A stretch of DNA of 64,000 bases from Isoetes taiwanensis (lineage: Eukaryota > Streptophyta > Lycopodiopsida > Isoetales > Isoetaceae). The notes under the pieces were generated by a model. That model had not been told where the DNA came from, searched no databases, and worked only from the letters and a program-made list of their open reading frames with translations. The translations under genes were made by a program, and so were the position numbers. Where the stretch lies: NCBI GenBank assembly GCA_021234155.1, contig JAJEKV010000473.1, forward strand, positions 1 through 64,000. Reading direction: 5' to 3'. Each line of letters opens with the position of its first letter. Position 1 is the stretch's first letter. Of this stretch, positions 23,056-33,035 are shown piece by piece.

Positions 23056-23075
23056 GGCTGGTAAGATGTAGTTCT
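23056..23075 (+). repeat. 20-bp direct repeat left of the PKS fragment
   Basis: GGCTGGTAAGATGTAGTTCT is repeated exactly at 23647-23666, bracketing the PKS fragment. It could be a target-site duplication of a retroposed insert or a by-product of local tandem duplication, because GCTGGAGAATGTAGTC relatives precede the right copy. Confidence 0.85.
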
Positions 23076-23081
23076 TACCCA

Positions 23082-23675
23082 GCGGAAAACAACAAAGGGG
23101 CTAGGGTTTTGGTTGTAGCATGCGAAGACACTACCTTATGGGTTCATCCGCCGGACGAGCACATGCCACATCTGCTGGTGCAAGAAGCCATATTCGGAGA
23201 TGGCGCTGCCGCTGTGATAGTAGGCGCAGATCCGACTCCTGAAGAAAAAACCCTATTTGAGATCCACTGGGCAGGGGAAAACGTACTTGCCGGAACAGAG
23301 GAGGCCGTGGAAGTCCGTCTTCGAGAAATAGGTATCACAGGGATTGTAGGTCGGATTCTGCCTGCATTAATCGGAGAACACATTGAAGAATTTGTGAATA
23401 AAGCGCTGGATACCTGCGAAGATCAGCCAGCGCCGGAATACAACGATCTTTTCTGGGCGATTCACTGCGCGGGAAGGCCGGTGCTACAGAAGGTGAAGGA
23501 TACCTTGGATTTGGCGGATGAGAGGATGAAAGCTTCGAGCGAGATACTGGGCGAGTGTGGAAATCTGGGAGGTCCGTCGTGCTTGTTTGTGCTGGAGAAT
23601 GTAGTCCGGAGGTCGGAGGCTGGAGAATGTAGTCTCGGAGGTCGGTGGCTGGTAAGATGTAGTTCTGAGCTCTAG
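23082..23675 (+). pseudogene. Type III polyketide synthase (chalcone synthase-like) C-terminal fragment
   Basis: The open frame reads AENNKGARVLVVACEDTT, then QEAIFGDGAAAVIVGADP, LFEIHWAGENVL, LFWAIHCAGRPVL and GECGNLGGPSCLFVLENV. This is the second half of a chalcone-synthase-type enzyme, which condenses malonyl-CoA units. The catalytic His (in AIHCAG, normally HPGG) and Asn (in CGNLGG, normally GNMSS) remain, but their surroundings differ. The N-terminal half with the active-site Cys is absent. The FEIHWAGE and GADP phrases recall the anther-specific CHS-like (LAP5/LAP6) group. There is no proper start. It lies inside a TIR transposon and is probably a captured fragment. Confidence 0.8.
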
Positions 23676-24600
23676 CTATGGCATCGCCTTCATCTTGATA
23701 TCGAATGGGTCAGCCTTCATCTGAGCTGATCGACCGTTCCTCCTCCAGCCAATAGGTCCGAAAGCAGATGTCGGCTACTCGTGATCTTCCGGATTTTCTT
23801 GTAACTTCTCGATCATCTACAGTGCTTATAGATCATCCGCCATAATCAATCCACTGAAAGCAAATCAGATTCCCGATGCCTGGAGTTAGGCCACAAATCC
23901 TATTCAATGTTCAACAACCACTATTCACGCCCAAGGGTGACTATTCACGGCCCCACAATTATTGTTTCATGTAAATTCCTGAGCTCTTGTAACGGGTTGA
24001 TCCTCTTTATATATTTTCCATGTCTCCTACTTTATAAATATCTGCAGATCTCCTATCCCTCCCTTCTCGACTCGGCAGTCGGGAAGGATTTCTTTTAGTT
24101 TTATTTTTAGTCCTCCCTCCCTATCCACGCCATAGATCCCTCCCTATCCACGCCATAGATGGTCGCATGAAAGAAGGAGCTCATATGTCTTGTGAGGCTA
24201 ATGCAAAGCCGAAGGCGAGGCGATGGCCTCCTCGCCCTCATTTTGGACTGCGGCAGCACCTAGTAGGGTCGAATTCGGCTCATCCAAATTTTGTCCATCA
24301 TTCCTGTGTTGCTCAGGATTCAGCCTACTCAAACGGAGTTCCCTGTGTTGTCCGATGCAATCTTCTTAGTGAATCCGGGGGAGCTTTGATTTGATTTTTC
24401 GTTAAGCGGAACAAATGGCAACAAGCAATCCTCCCTTGGCAGCTTTTGAGAGTCGATTTTGTGGGCATCTTCGCCCCACTAGTAGAAATCACCTTGGCTA
24501 TTATTTCCTGATTCATTATATATATTGTTTTTTTTAATTAATTATAATAATGTTAATTATATTTGTTAATTATATTTATTATAATTATATTGATTATAAT

Positions 24601-24910
24601 TACTACATCTTTGCCCCCTTTTGCCCTTTCTCTCCCCTTCCCATTTGCCCCTTTGCCCATCATCCTCCCCTCCCCCCAGTTGCCTCTTTGCCCATCCTCC
24701 TTCCCTTCTCCGGTTGCCTTTCCCATCCTCCTCCCTCTTTAGTTGCCTCTTTCCCATCCCTCCCCCCCCTCCCAATTGCCTCTTGCCGTCCTCCTCCCCT
24801 CTCTAGTTGCCTCTTGCCCCCTCTTCTCACCCCTTTTTGAACTTCCTCCCTCCCCCCCCTTCTTCTAACTTAACCCCTTCCTTACTTCTCTCAACTTCTC
24901 CCCTTTCCCT
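24601..24910. repeat. C/T-rich minisatellite
   Basis: About 300 bp is nearly pure pyrimidine, built from roughly 35-bp units of AGTTGCCTCTTGCC plus CCTCCTCCC text. Open frames through it, proline-rich in plus and Gly/Arg-rich in minus, are by-products of base composition. Confidence 0.8.
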
Positions 24911-25018
24911 TCCCTAGAAATGATCTAACAACGATTCAATGAAAAAAAATTTGTCCCATTTTCAGTCCGAGTCCCAAAATTCGAGATTTGTCCCACTTTA
25001 ATTAAATACGACTTGTAG

Positions 25019-25123
25019 GCTAGTTGAGAAACTTGAAGGCAATGGCCTTTCTCTGCAATGATCTGGTGCATCAACATCCTCTAATGGTTCTTGTTCTGCT
25101 GGAAATTTTTGTTTTTGAGCCAT
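25019..25123 (-). pseudogene. Gypsy copy A gag, N-terminal part
   Basis: Gag starts at ATG 25123-25121 and reads MAQKQKFPAEQEPLEDVD, closely matching copy B gag (MAPKQKFPAEQEPVEDID from 38764). It is cut at 25018 by the TIR transposon and resumes at 21155. The start lies about 40 bp inside the 5' LTR border. Confidence 0.85.
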
Positions 25124-25164
25124 GAGTTCTGAGATCCAGGAAGATCTCGGTAGAACCTCCAAGA

Positions 25165-26934
25165 TGTTGACCCTCAACCTGGCTAGAGAGTCAAACACAA
25201 TTAGCCAACTTGAATTTATGCTCAAGTTGGGGTTAGAACCTCCAGATCACTTAAGGTGATCAGTCTACACAAGAATCTTTTAGAGAAAAAGCTCAAATAT
25301 CAAGTACTCATACCTTTCCCAATTCAAGAATAAGAAGTCTTCACTCAAATCGATGTAGCTGTTATAGGTGAATTGCTTTTCGAGGTCAAATGATTGTGAC
25401 TTGTGTAGAAAAGTTATAAGCAAGCAATGGAAAAGATCTTGACCAAGTCTGAGCTTTAATCTGGGAGATATTCGATCTCAAAGTTGAGTCAATTTTTGGT
25501 CAATATCAGTCAAAGCCACAAACAGATCTCAGAATTTTGTAACTTGAGTTACAGAGAAGATTTTTGAGAAATTCCAAAACTAAGGTGGAGTATAGGTTCC
25601 AAGGATGTGGGGCAGACAATCAAATCTTGTTTTGGATCACTAAAACTATTTTTTTTGGCACAGTTTTATGGATGACAGTCTAAGATCATATCAGACAGAA
25701 TGCAAAAAATTATAACTTGAGTTTGGAATGGTTTTTCCTCGAACTTTTTATGCACTCAGGTGCAAATATAGTTGGAAATAAGGGGCAACTGGTCATAAGC
25801 AAGAGAAGATCATGGAATATCTTACTGTAAAAATGTTTGCATGGCAGAAATACTAAAAGAACATGACAGTCAATTTTTTAAACACTTGACAGACAATTTT
25901 CATTGATGTGAAGGTAATACAAGATGAATATGGGTCTCAGGATCATAAATCAATCATCAGAATATCTCAGAAAGTCATATAATAATATCACAATAGGATA
26001 ATCAGTCCAATTTTCTCAAATCAAACTGTGGAATGCTCAGAAACTTCATGAACGTCTTCAGATCATGCTCAACGTGTATTAATATTGAGGTTTGATGCGT
26101 CTGGGCCTTCAGAAAGTTGTGTGTCGATCACCCCAGTTATATTTTCAAAATTTTGTGAATCCAGAATCTTAGGCATTGATTATGGGTTTGTTGGGTAGCT
26201 AAGAGGCGGGAAGGAAAGATTCGGGAGGAATTTAAGGAAAAAACTGAGGCCCCTGGCCGATTCGAAGGTTTTTTCTAAGTTTAGGTTCATGGAGGGAATC
26301 TCGCGAGCATCTTTCGAGTATATTTCGAGATTCTGGCCTTTTAAAAAATCAATTTTCAATGGTTTAAATGGGAAAATCAAACCTTAGAGTTTTGAAAATC
26401 TTCTAGGGATCTTTGAGGATGCCTTCCAAGAGTTTGGGAGCATATCTGACCTTGCCACGTGGCATAGGGCATCCTCATGGTATCTAGAATGATATCTAAA
26501 TTATCCACCTAGGATCCTAATGTTCCATAATAGGGTTTGTTTTTCAAAAGCAAAGGCCAACAAATGGGATGGAAATATGAAATAGAAATGAGCTTATGAT
26601 GAGATAAAGGAAGAATTGAGGAATCAAAGCAAAAAATGGGAAAAGGCATAGGGGAATGGAGATGGGAATAGTTTGGGGACAAAAGATTCTAGATTACCAT
26701 GGGGTCTTCCAAACTATCTTCAAAAAGCATCTTCCAATCTTCTTACCCAAAATCTTGTAAGCATCTTTTGATTATCTTTGACCTCAAATGAAGTATTTCT
26801 TATGGGAGTTGACCTTGAAGATAAATATCCTTTGACCTTCACACCAATGTTGACTACCAAGTTCTTCTTTGACTTAGCCTTCCTAACTTCTACATATGAA
26901 CCAACAATTAGTATGTTGCCCTTTGGGGGCAACA
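25165..26934 (-). mobile_element. LTR of gypsy copy A
   Basis: In plus orientation it starts TGTTGACCCTCAACC and ends CTTTGGGGGCAACA, the same ends as both LTRs of copy B. It is 1770 bp, about 130 bp shorter than the copy B LTRs, and clearly diverged from them, so it stems from an older insertion. The 5-bp flank on the right is ACACC; no matching left flank is found because the element is truncated. Confidence 0.88.
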
Positions 26935-27579
26935 ACACCCCTCGCACTTGTACGTATATTACATGTACAACGTGGGATGTTGTGTCACTACTTACGACCC
27001 ATGGACCGGCATGGACACTTGGCTATTGGATGGAGAGCAAGGTTACCCACATTGCCAAGGTCATCAACAACGAAAAAAAGAGAAAAAGAAAGTGAAGAAA
27101 TAGAAGGCAACAAGGAGATAACCTTTTTGGAGAAAGAAGCAGAGGCTAAGATCGTCATAGAGGAAAACTCAGACGCAGAACAGGACGTCGGCACTGCTGT
27201 CGCAGGCATATCAATGGAATGGAATGAAACATCAAGGAAATATGGCAAGATATTTTGGATCAGCCTTCAATCCGAAGGACATTTACTTCGTTAATAAGGA
27301 TCTTTCAGTGGAAGGACAAGCATTGTATATAGGGGCTTCAAGCGCTCACAGCTTTAACAAGACTCAAGAGAATTATGCACAACAGGAGACCAATTTGGTA
27401 AAGGGAAACATTATTCTAGCCTTCTGTGGACCATACAGAGGGGCATGGTTGAATCTCAACCTCCTTTTAGAAGCCGCACAGATAGAAAATGAGTTGCCAT
27501 TAGCTATAGAGTTGCCACTCGCTCTTTAACTTCAAAAGCCTCATTAAAGAGGAAACATATGCTAAAGGAGGCAAGGATA
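26935..27579 (+). other. Gene fragment between gypsy copies A and B, unidentified
   Basis: Plus-strand frames 26896-27294 and 27224-27529 look coding-like. The second includes FGSAFNPKDIYFVNKDLSVE and GNIILAFCGPYRGAWLNLNL. After the TAA at 27527 another frame continues (FKSLIKEETYAKGGKDTR) straight across the target site of copy B and on at 40705 (VPSEEAQEKM). So copy B landed in this unit. The family is not recognised. It may be a decayed host gene or another transposon gene. Confidence 0.35.
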
Positions 27580-27584
27580 CAAGA

Positions 27585-29490
27585 TGTTGACCCTCAACCT
27601 GGCTTAGAGAGTCAAACACAAGAATCCAACTTGAGTTCTTACTCAAGTTGGGGTTAGAACCTCTAGATCACTTAAGATGATCAATCTACACAAGAATTTT
27701 TCAAAGAAAAGGCTCAGTTACAGAGTTCTCATACCTTTCCCAATTCTGGAATTTGAACCCTTTACTCAAATCGGTACAGATCCCATATGCACTGGTCAAG
27801 ATGACTGTGACTTGTTCAGGAAAGTTGTAGGCGAGTAGGGGTAAAGATCTTGACCAAGTCTGAGTTCTAATTTGTAAGATATTCGATCTCAAAGTTGGGT
27901 CAAATTTTGGTCAATACCAGTCAAAACTGAAAACAGAGCTCAGAGTTTTATAACTTGAGTTGTAGGTTGAAATTTGAGGAAATTCCAAAACTAAGATGCT
28001 ATTTAGACTTCAAAGGTAAGGTGCATGCTGTCAAATCATGATTTGAATCACTAAAACTATTTTTTTTGGCACTTTTTTGTGGATCTCAGTCTAAATTTGT
28101 ATCAGACAGAATGCAAAAAATGGTGACTTGAGTTTGGAATGGAATTTTTTCGAGATTTTTGTGCACACAGGTGCAAATAAGATGGGAGATGAAGTGCAGA
28201 TGGTCATATGCAGGAAAATATAAGGGAATCTTTTACTGTAAAAATATTTGTGATGCAAAAATACTAAAGGATCATGACAGTAGACTTTTTGAACACTTGG
28301 CAATCAATTTTCATTGATATGAAGGTAATACAGGGTGAATGAGAATCTCAGGCACATAGATCAATCAATAATGTAGTTTAGGAGGTCAACAATAATATCA
28401 AATCAATAATATCAGTTCAATCTTCTCAGATTAAACTGTGGAACACTCAGAGACTTCAAGAACGTCTTCAGATCATGCTCAGCATGTATCAATGTCGAGG
28501 TTTGATGCGTCTGGGCCTTCGAAAAACTTCTGTCAATGATCCCCAGGTATATATGTTCAGATTTAATGATTCCGGCATCTTAGTGCTTAGATTTAGGCCT
28601 AATATGATGCTTGAGAGCAGGAGTCCAGATTTAGGCAGTTTTTAAAGCTTAAGAATTCGATTCCGGCGTGATTTAAGCTTATTTCCAGATTTAGATCAGA
28701 GCAGCTGTATTTTCTGAGAATTCCGCGATACGGTGACCGTATTTCGTGAGGTATAAACCCGGAATATGCCGTATTTTATAATTTTGAGAAGCCTGGCCAT
28801 GGTTTTAAAAGGTCACTCATGAGATAATTTAAGAATTGGGTCACCTAGGCAATAGCAACCCTAATGTTTTGGGAATATGCCAAGTTTGGGCATCATAGTG
28901 AGGAATATTCCATAGGGTAGTCATACAACATGGCTTCTTATGGCACAATAGTAGATGAGCATAGGGGTACAAAAGGTGGCAAGAAGAATTAGGCTAAGAG
29001 AATTTACAAAAATATGGCATAGGAAGTAGAAAGGGAGAAAGAGGGGGTAAAAGATATGGAGGGCAATGGTGAGAATGACTTATGGAAGAATAAGGATGCA
29101 TTGAAAAGAAGAAATTAGGCAAGGTATGGTAGGGTATGCAAGAGTGAACAAAAGGGAAATAAGTTTAGGGAAAAATGGCTAGGAGATTTCAAAGAGATGG
29201 AACTAGAGTGTAAACATGGGTAAAAATGGTCTAGGGGTGGAATCAAGTACCATGGGGTCTTCCAAACTCTAACTTCCAATCTTCAAAAAACATCTTCCAA
29301 TCTTCTTTAACCCAACACCTCTTTGACTAGCTTTGACCTCAAATGAAGTATTCCTTATGAGAGTTGACCTTGAAGATAAGTGTCCTTTGACCTTCATACC
29401 AATGTTGACTACCAAGTTTTCCCTTGACTTAGCCTTCCTAACTTTAACAAATAAACCAATCAATTAGTATGTTGCCCTTTGGGGGCAACA
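27585..29490 (-). mobile_element. 3' LTR of gypsy copy B
   Basis: 1906 bp with TG...CA ends. It is highly similar to the LTR at 38806-40699. It lacks a short AGATTGATTTTCAAGG segment that the other LTR has near 39013. Short open frames inside (for example minus 28303-28091) are by-products, since they recur only because the LTR is duplicated. Confidence 0.92.
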
Positions 29491-30370
29491 TCTCGCCAAA
29501 ACAAGAGAATGGCTGGTCCCCTCAGCCATAAGGGGTCTTCAATTTTGTCCCAAAGTGTTTAAGTGAGAATTATGGAAGGAGAAAGGGTATAAAGTGCAAG
29601 TGTTGATGAAATAGTGGTGAATATGGTAGTGAGTGGATGTGAGTGAATGACAAAGGTGAGAAATGAGTTGTGAATGTGGTAATATGGTGATGGGAATGGA
29701 GAGTATGAGATGAAATGAGTGTGTAAATGTGAGGATCTCGCCAAAACAAGAAAATGTGTGAAAAGAAGAGGTAAGAATGAGTGTGAATATGATAAGATAG
29801 TGATGGGAATGGAGTGTGAGAGAGTGAAGTGAATATGTCAAAATTGAGATCTCGCCAAAACAAGAAAATGTGTGCCTCCCTGATCCTTAAAATTGCAACT
29901 CTGCTATGATGGTGAAGCTGAATTGCAGAGTGCTTCCTTTTGAGAATGAGAACAAGAATAAGGAGTTTAAATGGACAGTAGGACCACTTATGGCAGATGA
30001 ATAAAGATGGAGAAAGAGTGCACCTGTCATGGAAACATACAAACAAGTTAAACTTGATCCTTGCAACTCTGCTATGATGGTGAAGCTGAATTTGCAGAGT
30101 GCACATTTGGGGAGATAAAATGAAAGAGCATGGCTTAATGGAGAGCAGGACCACAATGAGACAGGTGAATGAAAATGGAAAAAGGGTGCTCCTGCAAATG
30201 ACACTTGGCAATTAATAAAAATCTCTGTTTTGAAGCTATTTGATGGCTCATTCTTCATACTGGCTAATCTGCAAATATAAACTTAATGAAAGCATTAGTT
30301 CTAAATTTAAAACAAGTGAAATTTAATCCAATCTATTCGACCTATTCTAACTTTAACTCTAACTTGTCTA
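29491..30370 (-). repeat. Non-coding 3' region of copy B with two sets of tandem repeats
   Basis: TCTCGCCAAAACAAG occurs three times (near 29491, 29736 and 29850) at the head of loosely repeated ATGAGTGTGAATATG text. Then a 169-bp unit repeats twice: GCAACTCTGCTATGATGGTG starts at 29894 and 30063. Copy C has a different tandem array at the same place. Long open frames here are shadows of the low-complexity sequence. Confidence 0.8.
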
Positions 30371-30374
30371 AGTT

Positions 30375-30752
30375 CTAGAACATAAAAAGAGACAAACATA
30401 TATGCTGATCCCAATACCTTTTCAGGTGAATAGTGTTGATAGGATTTGGAAGTGGCATCCCTGAAGTTAATTCCTTCAGCCAATAAGAATTGGTGCCTGC
30501 AGGTTCCAACACCTCATAGGGGCCCTCCCAAAGATTTTCAAACTTACTAGCAGAATCTTCCCTTGATTTATTCCATTTCAGAACTAATTCTCCAGTCTTG
30601 AAAGTACCTTGTATTTTATGAGCAGCTTTGAAGGCAGCCAAATCCTTGGCTTTTTTAAGCAAATTAGCATTTTCAGCTTCCATTCTATATTCTTCTAAAT
30701 GCAAAAGGGCATCCAGTCTTTCCTGCAAGGCATACTCAAAAGGCAAACACAA
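30375..30752 (-). pseudogene. Copy B integrase C-terminal domain
   Basis: 125 codons. FKTGELVLKWNKSREDSASK is followed by FENLWEGPYEVLEPAGTNSY and ends TIHLKRYW. This is the GPY/F-type module after the integrase core, which binds DNA or guides target choice. It is in a different frame from the core at 30761, so a frameshift separates them. No chromodomain is seen. Confidence 0.85.
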
Positions 30753-30760
30753 CTTATGAG

Positions 30761-31546
30761 CTAACCTCGGAGATGGAAGCTCAAGCTCTCTTGGAGCACG
30801 GCTTCAATGCCATAAACTAAGTTAAAGGGGTATGAGTGGTTCTTTGCTTTGATGGTGATTCTATAAGCCCATAAGGCATCTACCAGTTTGACATGCCAAT
30901 CCCTTTGATTATCATCCACTGTTTTCTGCAAAATACCCTTCAAAACTTTATTAGTAGCTTCTGCTTGGCCATTACCTTGGGGATAGTAGGAGGAACTCTT
31001 GGTATGTTTGACTTTAAGAATGGTCAATAAATTAGTAATAACTTCATTCACAAAAGGGGTACCTCTATCAGAGTGTAATTGTAGAGGAATGCCAAACCGT
31101 GCACAAATATACTCATGTAAGAACTTTGCTGTTGTAATGGCATTAGCTTGCCTTAAAGGAATTGCCTCTGCCCATTTGGTAAAATAATCTGTAGCTACAA
31201 TGATGTGCTGATGTTGCCCTGCAGAAGGGGGGTTAATAGGGCCAATATAATCTAATCCCCATATTTGAAAAGGTCCTGGAGAAATTATGGGATTTAGTGC
31301 AGCTGGGATAAGGATCCTCTTGCCAAATATTTGGCACTTGTGGCAAGATTTTATAGCAAATGTAACAATCTTTAAATATTGTAGGCCAATAATAAACGAC
31401 CGAGAATTTTCTTGGCGTGAGTATCTCCAAGCAAAATGGCCTCCACATACTCCTTCATGCATTTCTCTAATGATCAAGGCAGATTCCTCTTCATTGACAC
31501 ACCTCAAGATACCCATCCATCCTGTTGACTTTACACAAAACATCAT
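30761..31546 (-). pseudogene. Copy B integrase core
   Basis: 261 codons. The zinc-binding region is partly there (MHEGVCGGHF ... CHKCQIF). The catalytic triad is complete: Asp in IWGLDYIGPINPP, Asp in LQLHSDRGTPFVN, and Glu in YYPQGNGQAEATNK. The domain joins element cDNA to host DNA. The frame stops just before the C-terminal domain, and upstream it is out of frame with the RNase H region, so this copy is damaged but not far decayed. Confidence 0.9.
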
Positions 31547-31636
31547 TAATCATTCGAATTGCCTGCATTTTTCTTTAAATCTCCTTTCTTTGGCTCGAGG
31601 TCATACAAGGCATTTCCTTGAATTGTAAGAAATTCT

Positions 31637-32148
31637 TTATAGGTGGTTGCCAATCTTGTTGATTCGCTCTTCATCATCCGCTTGTAAATAGGCTAAGGCA
31701 TCCACAAAGTCAACAACTTCTACTACATCCTCATGATAAAAAAAAATGTAAGGTAAATAAAGGCTGGGACTCTTTACCTGATGTAACTCTTTTATGGAAA
31801 TATCAAAGGTTTGTAGCTTGCAAGCCCACCTTTGAATTTTTGGTTTAGAAGTAGCTTTACCAAATAACAAACCTGTTGGATTTTGCTTCATATAAACCTG
31901 AACTGGGCTTTTCAATAGTAAATGACCTTTGTCTATGCGTCAATGAGGAACATGAGAGCAAAGAAAGACTCTTCTCCATTCTAGTATATTTCTCCTCAGT
32001 TAAACTCCATTGTTTGCTAGCAAAAGCTATAGTGTGCTTGTCCTGCAGAATAGCTAGGCCTATGGCCTTTTTGGTAATAGTAATGTAGACTTCAAATGGC
32101 TTGTCTAAATCAGGTTTTTTAAGAAGAGTTGCTTCACAAATGGACTTT
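31637..32148 (-). pseudogene. Copy B second RNase H, catalytically degenerate
   Basis: The minus strand from the LINE border reads ICEATLLKKPDLDKPFEVYI and continues TITKKAIGLAILQ. The normal FEVYTDAS motif is FEVYITIT here, so the first catalytic Asp is gone. Further on, SPVQVYMKQNPTGLLF stands where TDHKPL is expected, so another catalytic Asp is gone too. WACKLQTFDISIKEL follows, as after RNase H in gypsy elements. Copy C shows the same changes. The domain probably serves only as a connection, as in retroviruses and Tat-type elements. A few frame changes are present. Confidence 0.75.
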
Positions 32149-32353
32149 ATAGAATAGAATAGAATAGAATAGTTTTTTTATCGTCCACTGAGACCAATCG
32201 GCCTATGGGACCCGAGGAAGGAGCAAACAAACTTATTCTTGTCGGGTTAAAAACCCCTTGAAAGGGTTTTCGAGGGAAAAACCGTGGCATTAATAAGAAT
32301 GCTGTCAAACTGTACAAGTATACATCATCATGAAATAAATGTGTATGTACATG

Positions 32354-32869
32354 TCAAGTGCGTGCCCGAGGACATAGCTGATCTCGCATGTCCATGACCT
32401 CCTGAAGGTATGATCCTAGCATCCGTACGGATGCCGTGCTCAATGTCACATGTAGCGGCTGGCCAGGCCTGACCAACTCAGCATAGCGCGTCCGGATTTG
32501 ATCATATGCTGGGCAACTTTGAAGGGTATGAGATTCATCCTCAATGACTCCCATTTGGCAGCATTGACAGAGCCTGTCCTGACGTGGCTCACCAATCCAT
32601 CTGCCTGTCTCAATTCGAAGATGATGTGCCCCTGTGCGAATGGAGGCAATGAGTCTGCGTCTTTTCATGGGCAAGTGGGTGCGCAGGTAGCATTGTGGGC
32701 CTCGTTCCAATGTGGGATTTATGTGGCGCTGGTAGTGTGCTGTCTTGACCTGTTCAAGGGCGCTGGCATCCCAAAGCTTGTTGATGAAGCAAGCGTCAAG
32801 ATATTGCCTCAAGCTATGGCGATCTGCCTCTGTTTGCACATGTATGCACTGTGCTCTCGCACATTCCAT
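32354..32869 (-). pseudogene. LINE C-terminal region with a Cys/His finger
   Basis: 171 codons. LCQCCQMGVIEDESHTLQSC gives C-x2-C-x11-H-x4-C, the finger found after the reverse transcriptase in many LINEs. It ends PGQPLHVTLSTASVRMLGSY. The LINE at 41101-42843 has a related finger (CRICNIGTVEDESHMLNEC) followed by GQPVHILM, so the two belong to related families. Confidence 0.85.
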
Positions 32870-33035
32870 CTAGCCATCCATTGAGCTCTCTTTTTCCCTC
32901 CAAAGAGGCCTTGAGGCGTTAGGCCCCATTGCCATGATATAAGCTAGTTTTGGGAGACGAGCATCGTCCATGTTGACCACCTTCTGAAAATAGACAATGT
33001 GGCGATCAAGGGCCGCCCAAGAAGAGGCAAGAATC

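Larger units (their letters stand above)
21160..25014. mobile_element. 3.9-kb non-autonomous TIR transposon carrying a PKS gene fragment
   Basis: The left end starts AAGTCGTATTTAATT and runs into AAAGTGGGAC. The right end is its exact reverse complement over 25 bp. GTAG is duplicated at 21156-21159 and 25015-25018, and gypsy copy B has the same gag site with a single GTAG (near 38659), which gives the empty site. No transposase is present. Inside are an array of hairpins, a 129-bp tandem repeat, a type III polyketide synthase fragment and a C/T-rich minisatellite. The 4-bp TSD does not point clearly to a known superfamily. Confidence 0.88.
20097..26934 (-). mobile_element. Gypsy copy A: 5' LTR and gag only, split by a TIR transposon
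   Basis: The minus-strand element has its LTR at 25165-26934, then gag, which runs from 25123 to the insertion at 25014 and continues from 21155 to about 20115. Pol and the 3' LTR are missing; the left part ends just beside the CACTA element. Gag and LTR closely match copy B (27585-40699). Copy A keeps normal CAG and CTG triplets where copy B has lost them, so it is the better reference for the family gag. Confidence 0.8.

Noticed and set aside
24550-24840. Proline-rich secreted-type protein
   Set aside because: It is a pyrimidine-rich minisatellite; the frame follows base composition only.
28091-28303. MPSVQKVYCH-type 70-residue frame, repeated at 39321-39533
   Set aside because: Conserved only because the LTR is duplicated. 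No domain, and it runs through LTR sequence.
29539-30258. Ser/His/Phe-rich minus-strand frames up to 213 codons
   Set aside because: Low-complexity reading of tandem repeats in the non-coding 3' region of copy B.
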